A stretch of DNA of 64,000 nucleotides, from positions 1 to 64,000 of the forward strand of contig JABANP010000080.1 in assembly GCA_013115135.1 (NCBI GenBank). Direction: 5' to 3'. The first letter of the stretch is position 1; each line of letters begins with the position of its first letter. A program made the position numbers and the translations under genes. A model generated the notes under the pieces. That model ran no database searches. It saw only the letters and a list, made by a program, of their open reading frames with translations, and was not told where the DNA came from. Of the stretch, positions 47,101-58,900 are shown in pieces. Source of the stretch: Perkinsus olseni (taxonomy: Eukaryota; Perkinsozoa; Perkinsida; Perkinsidae).

Positions 47101-48617
47101 TGCCCAGTTGCCAGCTGGTGCTGATAGGAGTATCAACTATTCTAAGTGGAAGCAGGTCGGCGACCAGGCCTTGAAGCAGGTAATACTACCTCCGTTCGTA
47201 CTTGCTTATTATCGATACCACTCCTTTCTGAACGCATGTTGATTAAAGTGATTGGGGTCATCCTTACTGTAGTCTGGAGTTGCTTTGAGCGTATGACGTG
47301 TCCCCATCACTGAGTGTCTTAGGGTGATATCAACTTGGCGACCACCTGCTACTCGCAAGGCTGTGATGTCGCTGGACTTATGCTTATCGCCCAAGCCACG
47401 GCTGACCGATCTTTGCTGGAGAAGGTAGCGTCGATGGCCAGAGAAAAGGGTAACATATATTAGCGGAGCGAAGCGATGGAGGATGTCATTTTTTGTGGTT
47501 TCAGAGATGTGGAACGTCGCCTTCTCTGCCTCTTTGCTGCTTGGTGATGCTGAGGGTTGTGTGGATATCCTTGTGGACTCTCATCGGCTGCCAGAGGCGG
47601 TCTTTTTCGCCAGAACGTAATACTGGATGGGGCTGATCTGGGCCTTCGGGCTTAGTACTGTATTCTCGTGTTGACTAGATACTGCCCCTCGAAATTGGTT
47701 AACAAGGATAGTGACCTGTTCGAGAGCTGGCGAGAGGATCTTACCAGCGTGAATACACAGGTAGGCATCAGTACCGGAGTGGTAGTTCGTGTGGTTATGT
47801 ATCGAGAGGGCGTGGGTTCGAATCTGAGCGAGTGTATATTCCATGGCATTGTTGTTCAGCTGGCATCTAGCCTTGCCGACCCTCGTAATGAGAGTTATCA
47901 GAATAAGCTCTTCGCTGAGATGAGCAGCACCTTGGCGGCTGAGAGGAAGAGGTAGACGACTGAGGGACTTGGTTGGGGAGTGACGTGTCCTGTGTTAGGG
48001 AGGGGTCCAAGGCAGCTATCGCGGCTGTGCCTGCGACCCGTTATCAGGAGGAAAAGAACTTACTAGATGTCGATGTCGCGGCAGAGATGTCACAGAGTGA
48101 AGACGGACTCTATGCTAAGATGGGCTGGTAGTTACCATCCTGAGCTGTTTTGTATCTTGCCCAGATCGACCTTGGGATCCTCACCATGTGTCAGGACTGG
48201 ATCTTCAGCACCATCCAGCTTGCTGCCCGTGAACGATAGTTCACCTTCGGAGCGTGAGGCCACTCCTGCCCCAGTTGTCGATACACCTGTGCGGGAGGTA
48301 CGAATGCTTTCATAATCCAAAGGTCCCTGGTTCTACCCCTGCATCCTGGATTTCTTCAGGGGTCTCCTACATCTCCTGCTGTTGTTGCTGCTGCTCCCGA
48401 CTCAGAAAGTGTGTCCTCTCCAGGGACGGTAAGCCGCTTCGCCCTCCCGTCTCTGTGTCCCATTTCATCCTCAGGACGGCATTCTTGTCGAGTCGGCGCA
48501 GCATGAGTACCATCACGAGTCATCATCAGTAAGCCCGCCACCTCCCTGTTTTCTCGTCGTCGTCGACCGCGGTGTGTTGGTCAGGACGCTGCCTCCGCTG
48601 GGCTGGATCTGTTGTAA
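44103..48617 (+). CDS. COPB2: Coatomer subunit beta' (COPB2)
   Basis: The start [20 protein letters not shown] is almost the universal beta'-COP N-terminus. Exon 1 is 44103-44195, exon 2 begins at 44247. The WD40 blades follow in order: [80 protein letters not shown] and [17 protein letters not shown]. The second propeller ([38 protein letters not shown]) and the alpha-solenoid ([40 protein letters not shown]) complete it. The end is a short acidic tail (GLDLL) at 48617. The protein coats COPI vesicles for Golgi-to-ER transport. There are about twenty short introns; the one near 47448-47506 carries three AGCGR pentamers. The frame breaks once at a GGGG run (45697-45700), where one G too many interrupts a conserved strand. 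Confidence 0.93.
47448..47506 (+). repeat. Intron with three AGCGR pentamers (COPB2)
   Basis: The intron starts GTAACATATATT, then AGCGGAGCGAAGCGA, and ends TGGTTTCAG. The pentamer block is identical to that in the J-protein intron although the rest differs. Confidence 0.6.
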
Positions 48618-48756
48618 AGGTTGTTCGTCCTCGTGCTCAGCATCACTACAACTGCGGAGTGTCCCTATTTGCCTAGCGTTTCAATCGGCTATTTATTTGA
48701 GCTGTTTAGTTGACAACTACCAAGTGAATTGCTGGGGAAAAGGAGAAAACTCTGAG

Positions 48757-48770
48757 CGGAGCGAAGTTTT
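48757..48770 (+). repeat. AGCGR pentamer motif between genes
   Basis: GAGCGGAGCGAAG downstream of coatomer beta' has two full AGCGR units and a partial third, the same motif as in several introns of this window. Confidence 0.45.
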
Positions 48771-48781
48771 TTATCACCCTG

Positions 48782-50430
48782 ATGGTGGATGACTCCTCAG
48801 TACTCATAACAAGATCGTCTCGATGGAGATCTCTGAGCATGAGTTTCATCCTAGTCCTCCTGGCTGGGGTGGGATACTGCTTTCCTCTATATAGCGACGC
48901 TTTGATGACCGCACTAGGGATGAGTCGGTCTCAACTCACGCTGGTGAGTTCATGATCAACAACGGCGCGCCCGACGTAAACCGCACTGTAGTAGGTGCCC
49001 GCCCTCCTCAATGTTGGTGGGGGACTAGTGGCTCCGGCGGGGCTCTGTATCACCAAGCTGGGGCTCAGGACCGCCATACTAGCCGCTGGTGGGCTGATCA
49101 CTGTAGGGTAAGGAACAGGCTGGACGACAATGACTAGGGTATCCAAGGTCGATTCAGGTACGTTGGGATGTATACGATCTCAACTTCTGAGTCAGTCCAG
49201 AGCCTCCTTGGGGACCTAGGCCTTGTGACTGGTAGCCTACGTACTGGCTTTCATTATGGGGCATGGGTCGGGCTGGCTGGACTGTATCGGAGTCACCGCC
49301 AACACTACCAACTATCCCTCTGCTAAAGGACAGGTCACTGGCATCACTAAGTGTATCTTCGGCCTTGCCGCCCCTACCGTAACCTTGCTCTTCGTCACGT
49401 TGCACGGCGCCGAGGGCAGCCCTCTGACCTTCCTGCTGCTGGTGGTATTCATGGTCCTTCTCATCATCCCCCTTGCCAGCCTCCTTGTTGCCTTCGACCC
49501 CAACCCCATGCCCAAGCGCGGCTGTCTGCGACCACATCTTCAGTCAGGTCAATGTTCTTGGACTCACCTTGGCCCTTCTACAGCTGGTTGACTTCTTCCT
49601 TGGCGTCCCCAAGTGGCTGAGTCTGCTGATGGTGGTATCACTATTCGCCCTCATGATAGCGCTCCCAGTCCGTGCCGAGCGTCATCTCAGCCCCACTGAG
49701 TACACCTCGATCTCCCCGGCACCGAGGACCAGCAACTCCTACTACTACATCGGCACCGCTCCGCTCAAGAGTGCCCTCTTCTGGGCGGCGTTCGTCGGCC
49801 TATCAGCTGCCTTCGGTGGTGGACTGGCCTTCATCAACAATCAAGCCCAACTCATCCCCTCGGATATCCCCGATAGAAGCCGTGTAGTAGGAGCTCTTCT
49901 AACGGTCGTCACCGCCACCAGCGCTGCCTCCAGAGTTCTCACCGGGTGGGTGGCTGATAGGTCGAGGCTCTTGCCCAGACCGGGCTACGTGATCATTCTC
50001 ATCATCACCATGGCTGCCGCATTCACAGTAGTATCCTACCCCCAGACATTTTCTGCTAACCTCCCCTCAGTTACTATCGAGGTCTACCACCGTAAGGAAC
50101 CTGTTCATCTGCGGGCCAATGATTGGGGTTCTGTTTCGGCGGTATGTGGGCCCTCACTCCACCCTTATGCGTAGACCTCTTCGGGGACCATCATCTGCCC
50201 TTGGTGTACTCATCTATGAGAGGAACACTTCTAGTTGGTAAGCCCTGCCCCCTCCCGTGATGGTGACAGACCTCCTCCCAGGTGCCCTTCTGATATCCTC
50301 CGCTACGATGAGTGTTTTCTACACTCCAGAAGAACTCTATTCCCGTTCGTTCTCGGCCATCACGGTGATACTTCTAGTGGCGGGTCTGCTGCCATGGCTG
50401 TGGATATTCCTCAAGACGCGTACTTGGTAA
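48782..50430 (+). CDS. Nodulin-like major facilitator superfamily transporter
   Basis: The start MVDDSSVLITRSSRWRSLSM leads into the first membrane helix SFILVLLAGVGYCFPLYS and the loop DALMTALGMSRSQLTLV, typical of nodulin-like MFS proteins. Next come NVGGGLVAPAGLCITKLGLR with LAAGGLITVG, then the diagnostic region GSGWLDCIGVTANTTNYP, KGQVTGITKCIFGLAAPTVT. The C-terminal half has FWAAFVGLSAAFGGGLAFIN, SRVLTGWVADRS and a last helix pair ending LLPWLWIFLKTRTW at 50430. Members move monocarboxylates, amino acids or related small solutes; the substrate here cannot be told. Several short introns; the splice near 49230 was not settled. It lies 165 bp after coatomer beta' and converges with the glutaredoxin gene, leaving 243 bp between stops. 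Confidence 0.8.
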
Positions 50431-50673
50431 TAGCCCAATACCTCCACCACTACTACTAGGCCCATCATCCCTGTAGGTATTCCGCAGCGTTCTGATATTC
50501 CCAAAGTTGATGTCTCCATTTGCACATTATTCGATTGCTATGCGCTACATTTACCGTGTGAAAGATTTCCATGAAGTTTTTGCGTTGAAAAAGTTGGTAT
50601 TGAAAATGAGTGGAACACAAGCGAGAACATTAGGCGAAACTATGAATAAATTAGAACGAGTGTCCGCTGGTGT

Positions 50674-51718
50674 TTACTCCTCCTTAGAGCCCTTTAGGCC
50701 CTTATCAGCGATCATCTCTTTCAACTCCCCTTCACGGTACATGGAGGACTAAAATAGCATGATGAGGAAGTCAGAGCGATGAGAGATACAGATCTAGTTT
50801 CGGACTCCCGAAGGAGGCGCTGTTTTGAACACGACCGCGGTAGAAATCAATCCATACCAGACTACTTCACTTGATCGATGGTATTATTACTATTATGTCG
50901 TAGCCTCCTAAGAATTCACCATCAACATACAACTGGGGGATAGTTGGCCAATCCGAATACTTCTTAATACCTGTGAGGAAGGCTCAGATGATAACAAGAC
51001 TACAACAGAGGTCCGAAACCGCAACGTGACCATCGTCCCTATCCAAGACACTAGTGCTGCATGCTTTGGTGAGTACCACATCACGATGTGTTGAAAGTAC
51101 GGTACTCATTTAGGAAGAAACCATGGGATACCGAACGAGAAATGCGTAGTGGTAATACCTTCCCTCACGGCGTCCGACTTCAAAACATCGACGTAGGTGA
51201 AATCGTTGAGGCCTTCAGCGCTGAGGACGGCACACTGAGGAGAAGTGGCAATGACCCGAGAGGAGGAGGAACAGCTGCAATATTAGTACCACTGCCTTGG
51301 AGAAGCCACACTTGGGCGCTGCTGGAGAGCCCTTCATGAAAAGCACAACACGATTGTCATGGACGAGTTTGTTGATCTTGTCCTGGACCTACAGAGATGC
51401 GCGACTGGACAGGGCAGGCTGGAAGGCAGGGCTTACGTCTTCCGTCGGCTCAACCTTCGACTTGGGGAGCGAAATCCTGAACAAATAAGAGATAATGAAT
51501 CTACTTGCGTTTTCTTCAAGCGTCGGAGGACGAGCAGGCGAGGTCCGTACCGGGTCACTGCCTTCAGTAGTCGAAGTGGTAGCAAAAGCCCTTCCTCGAG
51601 CTAGTGTGGGATTTGCCACGAAGCTCGGTGTCGAGCTGAAATGAAACCTCGGGGTAGCTGCAGCCGCTCTGAAGAGAGCACCAGTGACGGGGAGGAGACG
51701 ACGCGAGACAGGAAGCAT
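50674..51718 (-). CDS. GRX5: Mitochondrial monothiol (CGFS) glutaredoxin
   Basis: Five minus-strand exons (51718-51437, 51388-51290, 51234-51159, 50970-50891, 50748-50674) splice in frame to 203 residues. The N-terminus [20 protein letters not shown] is an Arg-rich mitochondrial presequence. The domain follows: [20 protein letters not shown], the active-site CGFS in [49 protein letters not shown] and [21 protein letters not shown] glutaredoxins bind and pass on [2Fe-2S] clusters with glutathione, here in the mitochondrial iron-sulfur assembly pathway. All key residues (Cys, WPTIPQ, GGYD) are present. Introns are 48 to 188 bp. Open frames on the opposite strand in this span are antisense and not genes. 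Confidence 0.93.
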
Positions 51719-51892
51719 TGTAAATGGGCAGCTACGGAAGGGGGAGATGAACGATGCTGCTCCAGGATGACTCTAACGAATCCGCAAGGTAATTGGTCAG
51801 CTCGAATGGACTTCCTGAAGGAGGCCTTCCGACAACCATTTCATAATCACTATCGGTGTCACTCCGACGGTGTGTGCAGATGAGTAAAGCTT

Positions 51893-52138
51893 TCATAGTC
51901 GTTCAATTCATTGGACTTCGTCAAACGGCGTTCGCGAAAGATGCGAGTGCGCATACTTGCAGACTACTATGACGTTAGCTTAACCCAAGAACTAGCGGTC
52001 CCGCATACGAACGGAGTCATCATAGGCTCGACAATAAAGTTCGAAAAGGCCCCAAAGTATGAGCACGTCGGTTACAGTCGAACTGAGCCGGGACGGGCAT
52101 CGGACTATGAACTCCTACACACCAGAGGAGCTGTTTGA
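51893..52138 (+). CDS. Short open frame, unrecognised
   Basis: A plus-strand stretch encodes MRVRILADYYDVSLTQELAV and GVIIGSTIKFEKAPKYEHVG, ending at 52138. It is preceded by an AG acceptor-like site (CATAG at 51899), and an open stretch further upstream (51641-51883) could supply another exon. It lies head-to-head with the glutaredoxin gene. No family is recognised, and it may be fortuitous. Confidence 0.25.
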
Positions 52139-52466
52139 GAATTGCCCGACGCGAAGTCGAAGTCGACTGTGGCCTAGGAACGTGTTGCAGACCAGGCCAT
52201 TTGCTCTAAGCTTCTAGCTAGTCCCTTATCTCGCGCCAACGGCCCAGAGTTTCTCATCTACAGGACCACAGACCCGGATCTTCGGATTCACAGACGACAC
52301 TGAGAAGCAGGAGTGTCTTGCTGCCACAGGCCGCCCCACGGTCGGTAGCACGGGAAGTCTCCAGCTAACAAATTCGCAGGGTTGTTCCTACGTTGATGAA
52401 TATATGCGATTTGATTCTAATCATTGTTACTGCACGCTACTCCCGCAGCCGGCGCTGAGATCATTT

Positions 52467-52549
52467 GTCTAGCGGTCTTATTTTTAGTGTAGCTGGTCAT
52501 GGAGTTATGCCTTCTCCCCGAGATCCAGGTTCAAATCCTTGGGCTAGAC
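52467..52549 (+). tRNA. tRNA-like element, degenerate
   Basis: GTCTAGC (52467-52473) pairs perfectly with GCTAGAC (52543-52549) as an acceptor-like stem. Just inside the 3' half is CCAGGTTCAAATCCTTGG, a T-arm with consensus loop TTCAAAT whose stem is perfect if one T is removed. A D-arm-like TAGTGTAGCTGGTCATG is also present, and GGAG/CTCC could form an anticodon stem. Spacing between acceptor and D-arm is too long and the anticodon loop is irregular, so this is either a tRNA fossil, a tRNA with an odd structure, or chance. Confidence 0.3.
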
Positions 52550-52616
52550 TAATTCTGTTTCTCTTGCACGCGGCGCAGTTCCGGAAAGAGAAAATATTGA
52601 GATATTTAGTCATACC

Positions 52617-52985
52617 GTAACATTACCAATCATCATCACAGATGCCGGCGTGGCGAGTCCGGATGTCCGGCATGACGACTGGGCTGGTCTCGGGGACGGT
52701 CGGTAGTCTAATACCACCGACACTAGTGGTACTGCTGCTACGGCCACCGACATATCGGTAGGAAGGGCGATGGGCTACACGCGGACGGCGAGAAGATGAA
52801 CTGAGGCGTGAGAATGGCTTTACGATAGCGATCGAGAGAACGTACTGCTGCTCCCGATCGTCAGCTGCTTGTACGGTGTTGTTGGAGGGGAATCTCATAT
52901 TCATTACAAACGAGCGAAATATTCTGAGGAGTCCAGATGGAAGAAGACAGCGTGTACGAATGAAAGATGCGAAAGGGAGCCTCAA
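52617..52985 (-). CDS. Ser/Arg-rich short protein, unrecognised
   Basis: A 120-codon minus-strand frame contains MRFPSNNTVQAADDREQQYV, a Ser/Arg stretch (SRLSSSSRRPRVAHRPSYRY) and ends RHAGICDDDW. Composition is biased and there are two possible internal splice acceptors near the start, so it may be the last exon of a longer minus-strand gene reaching 53308. No family is recognised. Confidence 0.3.
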
Positions 52986-54568
52986 GTAAACACAGACCTC
53001 ATCACTGTCTGGGTGCTATCGAAAGCTTACTCGGTAGAGTGAGGGATCGGATATGGCAACATATTGGCGTTCTAGGCACGATGTGATCCGGCATATCTCA
53101 AGGCTAGAGAAATGTGTAGTCTTCCTAACCTCAGCCTCGTGGACGAATCGGACATTCGTATGATGGTTCGACGATGCATGGTAGTACGGGGTTCTGATTG
53201 TCCTTCATCGCCAAATGTGGTAAGACAGGTACGCGCGTGCATGCAAGTGAGCTCCAAGTAGAGCAGCGGCAGCAGCTTATGATTTTTCTTGTGACATTCT
53301 TGCCTCAACTATCGCCCTTCGTATTTCAACAACAACAGCTATTCGATAGGGCTGTAGACTACAACTTGTAGTACTCCATCTTTCTCCTGCGAGTAACAGC
53401 GTCGTCGTCGTTGGCTATCCGTATGGTCCCCTAGTCTCATTTTCTTTGGTTCGATACGGAACACGCCCCGTTGTCACCACTAGGAGTCATTGTACTTTCA
53501 ATCTTGGTGTGGAGCTCCTCGACTGTTTCTCGTTGGTAAGAGCGTCCTTTTCTCCCGTATATCGGAACGGTGTACAGGGAGATCTACGGCCCCTAGCCGC
53601 TGCTCCTGTCTCTGCTGCTGCTACTGGCCCCTCTACTACAAGTATGCTCATCTAACCTATCCCATACTCGCAGCATGTATAATGCTCGTACTACTACTAC
53701 CACGACAGGCCTACTGCTTGCCGCCTTTCTGAGATACCGCCGTTACAGGCATCGTCCACCCTTTCCCCTTCATACAGTATTCGTCGTCACATTTCCTTTT
53801 TTTGAGTCCCTTCGTCGTCGTAATCATTCGTATAATAGAAGCATCTCCCCCTTCATCATAATCACTTTTGAAATCTATTCGTTAACTACTGTTGTATATA
53901 ATCATGTGCCCCTACTACTACCCATTCCCTCCACTGCAACCCTTCCAGGAACTATTTTGTAAGGATGGTGATCATCATCCTCGTCAGCGGTTGCGTTCCC
54001 TGCAACTTACTGGCTTGCTCTCATTCGGCCAAGCGGTCGAGAAGTGCATCAGCAACAACCATCACAATAATACTGAACTTTAATGATGATATATTAGCCT
54101 AGCAGTCTGGTCGGAGTCCTGCAAGAAGGAGGAGGAGGTGAAGGCTCCCGATTGTGCTACTGCGGGTGTGTTGTAAGATAGATGACGGAGTAGACTGCTG
54201 ATCATTCTCATCGTTCTGGCAAGAGGGGTCCATCAGCAGGGCAATAGCATGATGGATGGGAGGCGGCCCATCCGTCTTCGCCGTTGTTGCCGCTGTAGTG
54301 GTGGACCGAGTGAGTACAGCATTTCCCCTGGAGTCTCCGAGAGTTGTGTCCAATGCATCTGGTTCGACGCGCCACCATTTCAGTGGGGGGGGCGGGTAAG
54401 GGCGGGTTTGCCGTGGATGGATCCGACAAGTGTGAGAATTGAACCGGGGTTGGGAGGCGGAGAGGCTGCCGAACGATCCTCTCGACCAAGTGAGTTTGTC
54501 AAGGTTCGCAGGTTTGTTTGGTCTGTTCCGTTTGATTGCCCTGCGGTGGTGAGTTGAAGTCTCCGATC
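52986..54568. other. Unresolved region
   Basis: Short open stretches only. Plus-strand 53446-53655 has a plausible donor (GTAAGAGC near 53536) and an Ala-rich continuation, and 53660-53960 is pyrimidine-rich with many CTA/TAC repeats. Minus-strand 54208-54489 is open but featureless. No gene is supported. Confidence 0.3.
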
Positions 54569-55331
54569 ATGGGCTGTGCTGCAAGTCTGGTTTGCGTGGA
54601 CTGTCACGGAGAGAACAGCGAGGACGACAAGTCACTTTACTCTGGTACTACACTGCTGCTGGCGTATCTTTAGGAATCTTAGGTCGATTGTAGGCCGTCC
54701 CAAAAAGTTGATATTCCGTAGGGTACATACTTGCCCATCATCCAAGACGGTGGGCTGCTGCCGCCCATGCTGCTGTTTTTGCTTCTCTCCTGTGGGCTCC
54801 CACTGTAGCGAAAAGAGTTCACTCAGCGCTAGCCCGGCGTCGTTGTCAAGTCGGGCGACATCTACCAGCGCTACCATCCATGGTGACCGGTGTAGAAGGC
54901 CCCCGCTTTACGGCGGAGTGGTGTACCGTAGCAACCAACAACAACGGCAGTTGTTTGGTCGTCATAGTAGGCGGTAAGATAAATATTTTCCGAGGAGTTG
55001 GGAGGAAGATAGCTTGTGTAGGTTGCATTATAATACCACGCCTCTGACTCCTATTCACGAATTGCGGGAGATGACATCCTCGGAGATGAGCGACTATTGC
55101 CCGACGGTGGTGTCCTCGTCCGAAGGCTCCACCGAGGAACCCTTCCGGAACCCAACGCTTGATAGTGCCGACAGGAGGGAGGAGAAGTCGGCGGAGGTCC
55201 GATCCGGTAGTACTCTGGTAGAGGGAGGTAGCATCGAAAAGTCGTTCGTATGTGACGGTTCACTTTCGTTTACCCGCGGGTGGTTGTCACTGCCCACTTT
55301 AACCGTCTACCTCGCTGTGCTGTTGTCGTGA
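54569..55331 (+). CDS. Possible N-myristoylated acidic protein, fragmentary
   Basis: An ATG at 54569 begins MGCAASLVCVDCHGENSEDD. Gly2 followed by Cys and small residues is the classic setting for N-myristoylation plus palmitoylation. A donor-like GTACTA follows. Later coding-like pieces are GVVVKSGDIYQRYHPW and TGVEGPRFTAEWCTVATNNN (about 54835-54965) and a hydrophilic segment SSEGSTEEPFRNPTLDSADR that stops at 55331. Linkage of these pieces is not shown, no domain is recognised, and the product's size is unknown. Confidence 0.3.
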
Positions 55332-55960
55332 TGATCGTTAGTATCATCGTTAGTTCCCTAGGGTCATGTTGGCTCGTCAGCGGCTATCGTTCTGTCGGGA
55401 TGGATCGAGAAGACGCGGTGTCCTCTATGTTCAGTCCCCGCGAGAATCGCCCAGGTTGAATCGAGGCCGCAGTAGTAGCGGGAGTGAGCCCGAGTGCAAT
55501 ACCATTACAATATCGGCTTTTTAACCTCAACCACAAAGAGCATAGACGAGCTCTCGAATCTGATCGATTGAGCGTACCTTGCTCGGGATTTGAGGAATCT
55601 CTAGTGAGTTCAAGAATGCAAGATTTTACTGGTGGATATACGCCTTATTGCTTCTTGATAGAACTAATGACACTCTGTTGTATTTATATTGTTTTCCACC
55701 CGTACCGGGATGATCGCCCCGGCAAGCGTCGTACCATAGTGATATGGGACGCCCCTGGCCGTGGCGGCGAAATTATAGCAGTTGGTGGAGCGAGGGCCGA
55801 TCGATCATTAATGTATCGTTCTCGTTGGCCCTCGCTCAATATTAGCGTGATAGTGAAGATCTCAGTTTCTTTTACGACTTGACTTGGGTTGAGCATGCTT
55901 AATACGGATCGGAAGATTCGCCATAGTCTAATGGTTGTCATGTTGATACGGCAGGGAGGG
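55332..55960. other. Unresolved region upstream of the mitochondrial helical-repeat gene
   Basis: A short open stretch from 55331 (MIVSIIVSSLGSCWLVSGYR) could be a membrane-anchor exon of the preceding gene. Imperfect GAGGGCC repeats occur near 55785 and 55830. Nothing else is recognised. Confidence 0.3.
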
Positions 55961-58900
55961 ATGATCCGGGCGGTAGGCTCGTCGATGGTCTCCCTACGGA
56001 GGTTGGCGTCCTCGAGTACAGCGGAGGGCTCGGGGTTCGCAGCGTACGTCGAAGCGATAAAGGCCAGGAAGCTGACCGACGAAGTGATGGCGGGTCCAGT
56101 CCTTTCTGAGGTGGTATGGTTGGTATTCACTTAGATGGCTATGGAGCTGACGACGGCCTTGCGGTCCGAAGAGAGGAGGGGCGCCGACCCTACAGGAGCA
56201 TGTCTAGCTGCTGCCATGGTGAGTTCACGCTGGGGATGGGCTTGGTACGGGAATGACGACTAAGCTATGATGTTATCTTGGGTCAAACGAAAACATATTG
56301 GTCCGCTCACTGAAGTCAGCCGCAGGCCTGTAGCCCGCCGGGCTGAAGGGCTGCTATCGATCGAAGCATTGGCCTCTGGGGAGTCTCATGTATAGTAGGG
56401 CCGGCGGGCTCCGGGCCCTAGCGCGGGCGTATATGCTCTTCGTATATCTACTTGGTGAGGGTCATCCGTTAGAGTCTGCCCTTCTAGGGACTTATCCGCG
56501 TCAGTAGGAAGGGCTTAGTGGACGATGAAAGCGGCCGTATGGTGACTTTTCTCAGCGCTTGGGTGTGGTGAGATCAACCAGTCAGATACCCCGTCTATTC
56601 CTGGCGACAGCGCTGCCTGACATAGAAGCTGAGTCCATGGCGAGCATCACTAAGGTGGTCACTCTTGAGGAGGTCAAGTCGATACTGCAGCGCCTCCTGA
56701 AGGAAGATGGCACTCAGCTCACTATGGAAGCTGCTGTACGCTAGGGCGTGGTCTTCCCGGAGGACTCCCCCTGCACATCTTGACGAGAGGGAACCTGATC
56801 ACAATCCTGATCGTTGGTTTCTTCGCCGTATCGCCTTATGCAGTTCTCGAGGCTCTATCGTAGTAGTGAGAAGCCCCAACCAGCAGGTCCGGGCGGTGGT
56901 GTTTCTCCACCATAACCGAGTTGAGGTGACGGATAGCATGCTCGGTGTGGTCTTGGCTGCCCATCAGTCGGCCCTCGCTGCTGTGATGAATGGGGGTAGT
57001 GAGGGGAGGTAGGCTTGGTTGGAGGCGGCCATACCGGGTGCTCAGATATTAGTAAGAAGGAGTACCTCGAGGAGTTGGCGGAGTCGATGAAGGTGATGAA
57101 GTACTTCTCTGAAAATAAAGTAGCTAGGGAGGGCTTCCTGCCCTACTACCAGCGAGCTGTCTCGGCTATCACTCGGGTAGGTGATGGAATGGAATCTTAG
57201 GTTGATGCTGGCTTTTGTCAGAATGGATATTACGGTGAAGGCCTGGTGGAGGCACTTCTTCGAGTTGGTCGGTTGCTCCGCTTGAGGACGTTCACGTGGG
57301 TCCTTGGGAAGCTCCGTCCATCTCGTTCAATCAGTGGACGGAGCACGTCTATTGGTATTATTAATAATTAGTAGTTATTCTCACGCTAATGGACTGCACG
57401 TGAGCTCTCTCCAGCTTCTTCTCATCATCAACCTAAGATACGTCCAGTAGCTTCTTCTGTACGATTGGGTCTGGGTCGTCGAACTCACGTGAAGCTGGGG
57501 CTGGTCACCCGTTGTATGCATCGCTCCCGACGTTCAGGCGGATAATGCGCTCCTACCGGGAGAAGTTTTCGACTGTGCCGCCGTCCGAGCTGGCAGTGTT
57601 CCCCCAACTTTTGGAGAGGTCGGTAGCCTGATTACCTGGTGGGGTGATTCCCGCGCAGGTTCGATGTGAGGGACAGTCATTATTTCGAGTCATTTTTGGT
57701 ACATGGAGTATGCGCTCAGCTGAGCGCCTTCACTGTTGACGATGTGCGGACCCTACTGAGGTCACTGCTCGCCTATCGGTGTCCCTTCCCGACCGAGCCC
57801 GAACCCTACCTGCGCTTCCTCAAGAGAGTTTCTAATATGAGTGCCCAGCTGGAAGCTTCAACTCTAGCGACGGTTCTGGCTGGGAGTTCCTCAGCGTTGA
57901 GGAATAGCGAGATTGCAAGAGTTGAAGCTCTGGACTGTATCCGGGAGATCGCCGGGCAGCTCATCGTACAGTTAGATTCTACAGGTAAATCGGCACTGTC
58001 CTTCGGGGAAATCTGAGCCCCTATTCTCCCAGATAGTCTGCCGGACCCGCTGGTGGTGCTAGAAGGCCTGGTCAAGTGCTATGCTTTGATGGCCGACCAC
58101 GAAGGGGCTCGGAGACTCCTCACACGGGCGCTTACTGAGATTAATGATAGTCTGACGGCGGGAAGTGAGGAGACAGGACGGCGGCACTTGAGGGAGGAGG
58201 AGATGGCGAACCTGCTGGAGTGCATAGGCCTCGGGTAAGGCACGTGTAGGGCTTGGCCCCCGTTCAGTCGCTGTCAAGTTACGACGTGGAGCCCGAGCTC
58301 ACCACGAAGATCTGCAGGGCTTTGGCGCCGGCAGTAGCGGCCTCGCCTAAGGGTCATCGAGTGCGGTGCATGAAGATCTTCGCTGAAGTAGCCCCGCCGG
58401 AGCTGGCTGCGGTGATGGTCGCTGAGCTGGACGAGTCCAAGGTCCTTGAGGGCTAAGAGTGAGCAGGAGCACCATTCCTCGATGGACTGCAGGATGCGAT
58501 CGTCGTCAGGAGTCGCAGCTGCCATCGGTCGCCTCAGTGTGGATGGGCCTCCTCGCCCTTACCACCGGTCAGGACTCTCGTTTGTCCCGTCTCGCTGAGT
58601 TCGTATCGGACAGCGAAAGTGAGTCTTGATAACATGCTCCCAGGGAGATCCTCCTCGCAGATTCCTCACTGGGTGATCTCTGTCGGGCGTGGGCGGCCCT
58701 CGGCGGCTGTGATTATACAATAGTGGAGTCAGCCACGAAGGGCTTGGCAGAAGCGATCAAGGCTAAGCTCACCAGGGAGCTCGAGCCTCGTCATTTGCGC
58801 CTGATGTACCTCCCTCCTTATCATCATTCTCGTTGTGCCAGGGTTGTTTACAGATACGGGAGTCTGTCTCATCCGAAGGCTTTGAAGGACCTCAGTGCCG

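Noticed and set aside
50507..51604. Several plus-strand open frames between the MFS and glutaredoxin genes
   Set aside because: They lie opposite the well supported minus-strand glutaredoxin exons and introns and encode nothing recognisable.
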